A stretch of DNA of 16,459 nucleotides, from positions 1 to 16,459 of the forward strand of contig JAFLTK010000242.1 in the NCBI GenBank assembly GCA_022511505.1, read 5' to 3'. Numbering within the stretch: the stretch's first letter is position 1; each line of letters begins with the position of its first letter. The DNA is from Muribaculaceae bacterium. GTDB lineage: Bacteria > Bacteroidota > Bacteroidia > Bacteroidales > Muribaculaceae. A model generated the notes under the pieces. That model searched no databases. It saw only the letters and a program-made list of their open reading frames with translations, and was not told the origin of the DNA. Shown one piece after another: positions 14,233 through 16,459 of this stretch. The position numbers and the translations under genes were made by a program.

Positions 14233-16332
14233 TTAGCGCTTGGGGCGCGGAGTTTCGTTGGGTTTGGCGGGCTTGACGCGAGCGAGAGCGTCATAGAGGC
14301 CATAGACATCGATTTCGTCCTTGCCGTCGGCCTTCTTGAGGGCATTGACGTTGCCCTTCTCGTTGGCGGTGCCGAGCGATTTCCAAGCCATTTCCATCAT
14401 CTCGTTGGCATACTTGTTGGTGGCACGGCCTTCAACGGCAAAGTAGTCGCTGTTGGCCATGGCCTGAATGTCGCCGCGCTTGATGGCGTCGATAAGGTCT
14501 CGGTATTTCTGGCTCTTGAGGGCGCTGACCTTCCACACCTTGGTGTTGGAGTTGAGATACTCGATGTCGGCGGCTTCGTCGGCCGAGGGAGTGGACGTGG
14601 CGGGAGCGGGGGTTGTCGCCTCGCCGGGGTTTGTCGTGGCAGTCTCGGCGGGGGTGACGGTCGGCGTGTCAGAGGTCGTGCCGGTCGCGGAGTCGCCGCC
14701 ACCCTGAAGATTCTCGGCGGTGATGATGTTGGGGTCATCGGTAGTCTCCTCATTAGACTTGCCGCCGAGGCCGGGCAAGAACTTGATGGCGGCCACAAGG
14801 ACGATGATGCCAAGCACGACGCCAATGATTACGCTGCCTTTTATCTTCAGTTTAGACAGTGAGAAACCGCCGGTCGTTTCTTCGCCGGAGTTGTCGGTGC
14901 CGGTGGTGGCGTTAGTGATATTTGGCTTCTCGATGGTGCCTGACGAGGAAGTGTTGTCGCGCGACACGTTTTCAAACACCGGCGCCTTTGGGCCGTCGGT
15001 ATTGGTGGTTGTTGTTGTAGTTGTCTTTGCCTCGTTGACGTATGAGGGAGCCGTAGGGCGCGAAGCCGAGCGGACGTCGACGTTGTAGGCCTCGTTGATG
15101 CCCAGGCCTGAGATGCGGTGGGCGCGGAAGCCGTGGAAGTTTCCTGAATGTAACTGGCTGTATTCAGGGGTGTTACGTTCGATAGAGATGTGCTGCTCAA
15201 AGACGCGGCCCTCGCCGAAGTCAAGATGGAGAGTGATGCCTTGCTCGAGCGGCTCGAGGATGATGTCGAGCGTCTCGACCGAGGAAAGTTCTTCGGGCGT
15301 TTTCTCGAGTTTGACAGGACGGAAGTTGTTGGATGCCACGGCGATGGTGATTTTCTTGCCGGCGGTCATATCGTGTTCGGTCAACTCGACAACAGGCTCC
15401 ATCGAGTTGATTGAGCGAGAGTTAACGTTGATGGTGTAGCCGTTGACAGCGCCGCCCTTGGCGCTCTTGATGTTGAGTTTGATGCGTCGCGTGAACGACA
15501 GGCCGCTCTCGGCCGGCGTCTTGACCTTGATGAGCGAACCCTCGATTTTGGTGTAGGGCGACGGTATGCCGGCGGTAATGGTTTGCTTTGAGGGAGTGTA
15601 GCCCGCTTTGCTGAAAATGAGCGAAATTTTATCGCCCTCGGCGCCACAGATTGGGGTCGCGGCCACGCCCGTGGGACATTCTACCCAAAACTCGCGCTCG
15701 AGCGGCGTCTGGACACGTTGGAGTTTGGTAGACTCGGGTTTTAGGGCTGTCGAGGCCGATACAATCAAGATGCGGCGGCGGAACCGATATTCTGTCTGAT
15801 AGGGGAACGAGAGAATCGACTCGAGGTCGTGCCCGTTGGCATACGTGCGATATCCGGTTGACTTGGGTCCATCCTCCGTTGGGATGCGATTCTCTTTCTC
15901 GCGCTGCTCGAGTTCGGGGAAGAAAGCCGGATGCTCGGGTAAGCCGGCGTCGTCGCGCAGTGCCGCGATAACAGCCTCGCCGGTATAATTACCATCATCA
16001 ACGAGTGTCTTGCGCAGGCCCGTCAGCGCCTGTATCACCTGACGGCCCGTCAGGATGATGCCGTGGGGCACCATCAACGTCACCAGCATCGCCCCGGTCG
16101 TCGGGTTAAGCGGATTGCGCGTCACAAGGCCATAATAGCAGCCGGTCATCGTCTGCCACACCGCATAACACTCGCGCGCGTTGGTAAACTGGTCGAGAAC
16201 TTTGGTAGGGTTGAAGACGGTCATCTTGGTCTCGGGCTGACCCTCAACCGCCGTCGGGAAACGCATCGCCGTCTTTAGCCCGTCGCCAAACTGGCCATAG
16301 AGCGACACCTTGATATAATTATATTGGCTCAT
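14233..16332 (-). CDS. Unrecognised single-pass membrane protein (699 aa)
   Basis: No family is recognised with confidence. There is no signal peptide. Residues 1-150 form a compact domain starting QYNYIKVSLYGQFGDGLKT and including GCYYGLVTRNPLNPTTGAML and HGIILTGRQVIQALTGLRK. About 190-420 is strand-rich with small beta-sandwich-like stretches (DKISLIFSKAGYTPSKQTI). A poly-Thr run sits near 435, and a Thr/Ser/Pro-poor-in-structure linker runs to 490. One membrane helix spans about 499-519, preceded by KLKIKG and followed by acidic residues, which implies the N-terminus inside. A Pro/Thr/Ala-rich linker (about 545-585) leads to a helical C-terminal domain (590-699) that would be outside the cytoplasm. 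I start it at the ATG 16330-16332; the in-frame TTG at 16350 is less likely. It is followed immediately by the phosphatase gene. A role linking cytoplasm and periplasm is inference. Confidence 0.88.
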   Translation of the reverse strand: MSQYNYIKVSLYGQFGDGLKTAMRFPTAVEGQPETKMTVFNPTKVLDQFTNARECYAVWQTMTGCYYGLVTRNPLNPTTGAMLVTLMVPHGIILTGRQVIQALTGLRKTLVDDGNYTGEAVIAALRDDAGLPEHPAFFPELEQREKENRIPTEDGPKSTGYRTYANGHDLESILSFPYQTEYRFRRRILIVSASTALKPESTKLQRVQTPLEREFWVECPTGVAATPICGAEGDKISLIFSKAGYTPSKQTITAGIPSPYTKIEGSLIKVKTPAESGLSFTRRIKLNIKSAKGGAVNGYTINVNSRSINSMEPVVELTEHDMTAGKKITIAVASNNFRPVKLEKTPEELSSVETLDIILEPLEQGITLHLDFGEGRVFEQHISIERNTPEYSQLHSGNFHGFRAHRISGLGINEAYNVDVRSASRPTAPSYVNEAKTTTTTTTNTDGPKAPVFENVSRDNTSSSGTIEKPNITNATTGTDNSGEETTGGFSLSKLKIKGSVIIGVVLGIIVLVAAIKFLPGLGGKSNEETTDDPNIITAENLQGGGDSATGTTSDTPTVTPAETATTNPGEATTPAPATSTPSADEAADIEYLNSNTKVWKVSALKSQKYRDLIDAIKRGDIQAMANSDYFAVEGRATNKYANEMMEMAWKSLGTANEKGNVNALKKADGKDEIDVYGLYDALARVKPAKPNETPRPKR

Positions 16333-16364
16333 AAGTTTTATTGTCGACAATTTTTTTCAATATG

Positions 16365-16393
16365 CAAAGGTAATTATTTTTACCGATTACCAA
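16365..16393 (-). promoter_or_regulatory. Predicted promoter for the membrane protein/phosphatase operon
   Basis: On the minus strand TACCTTTG (16372-16365) is a perfect -7 element, with TTG (16393-16391) upstream and an 18-base spacer. The start of transcription would be near 16358, about 26 bases before the ATG. Confidence 0.55.
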
Positions 16394-16407
16394 GCGCTTT
16401 TTGGTAA
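16387..16407. repeat. 21-bp inverted repeat over the operon -33 element
   Basis: TTACCAA (16387-16393) and TTGGTAA (16401-16407) form perfect 7-bp arms around GCGCTTT. The left arm contains the predicted -33 TTG of the operon below it, so it may be a regulator binding site. It could also be the 3' hairpin of a gene lying beyond the right edge. Bases 16408-16459 show nothing else. Confidence 0.5.
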
Positions 16408-16459
16408 GAAATTCTTCAAACGGCAAGCCGGGGGTAAATGGATAGGGGCTGAGGGGAGT

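Noticed and set aside
13630..14862. 410-aa plus-strand open frame spanning the phosphatase and membrane-protein genes
   Set aside because: It is antisense to both genes and crosses their junction; the Gly/Val-rich translation is a shadow of GC-rich codons. Signal peptide and catalytic motifs support the minus-strand genes.
16333..16350. TTG start giving a 705-aa version of the membrane protein
   Set aside because: An ATG six codons downstream is better placed relative to the promoter, and the recognisable domain begins right after it.

Overview
The window looks like chromosome of a GC-rich member of the Bacteroidales; a gut Muribaculaceae-like organism is my best guess. The evidence is the repeated Bacteroidota -7 promoter element TAnnTTTG upstream of most transcription units, weak Shine-Dalgarno sequences, a DUF4143 ATPase typical of Bacteroidota, and a phage portal/holin style I associate with this phylum. 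Assignment below phylum is inference.

Layout, left to right. (1) 1-83: the broken end of an IS982-like transposase frame enters from the left edge. (2) 236-5266: a two-gene operon, a secreted S41/CtpA-type processing protease followed 15 bases later by mfd (transcription-repair coupling factor). (3) 5358-6618: a DUF4143 AAA ATPase of visibly lower GC. Its promoter is framed by two near-identical palindromic elements exactly 40 bp apart, and its 3' end overlaps the next gene by 38 bp. (4) 6581-7939, minus strand: an NhaC-family Na+/H+ antiporter. (5) 8051-11622: a compact phage-derived block, comprising an unknown 174-aa protein, a portal protein that appears cut at its C-terminus, two unknown small proteins and a phage-type holin. 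No terminase, capsid, tail or integrase gene is visible, so this is a remnant or a domesticated set. Short tandem repeats occupy its intergenic spaces, and the same 9-bp unit occurs in opposite orientations on either side of the two small unknown genes. (6) 11623-11939: an intergenic stretch with a good promoter, several stem-loops and an intrinsic-terminator-like hairpin but no convincing gene; a small structured RNA is possible. (7) 11955-12905: nadA (quinolinate synthase), preceded by a 10-codon upstream ORF that overlaps its start as ATGA. (8) 12949-16332, minus strand: a two-gene operon of an unrecognised 699-aa single-pass membrane protein followed, 12 bases after its stop codon, by a secreted histidine acid phosphatase.

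The housekeeping parts (CtpA, Mfd, NhaC, NadA) are conventional. The parts most worth attention are the palindrome-controlled ATPase, the repeat-rich phage block, the candidate RNA before nadA, and the membrane protein/phosphatase operon, whose promoter carries a 21-bp inverted repeat.
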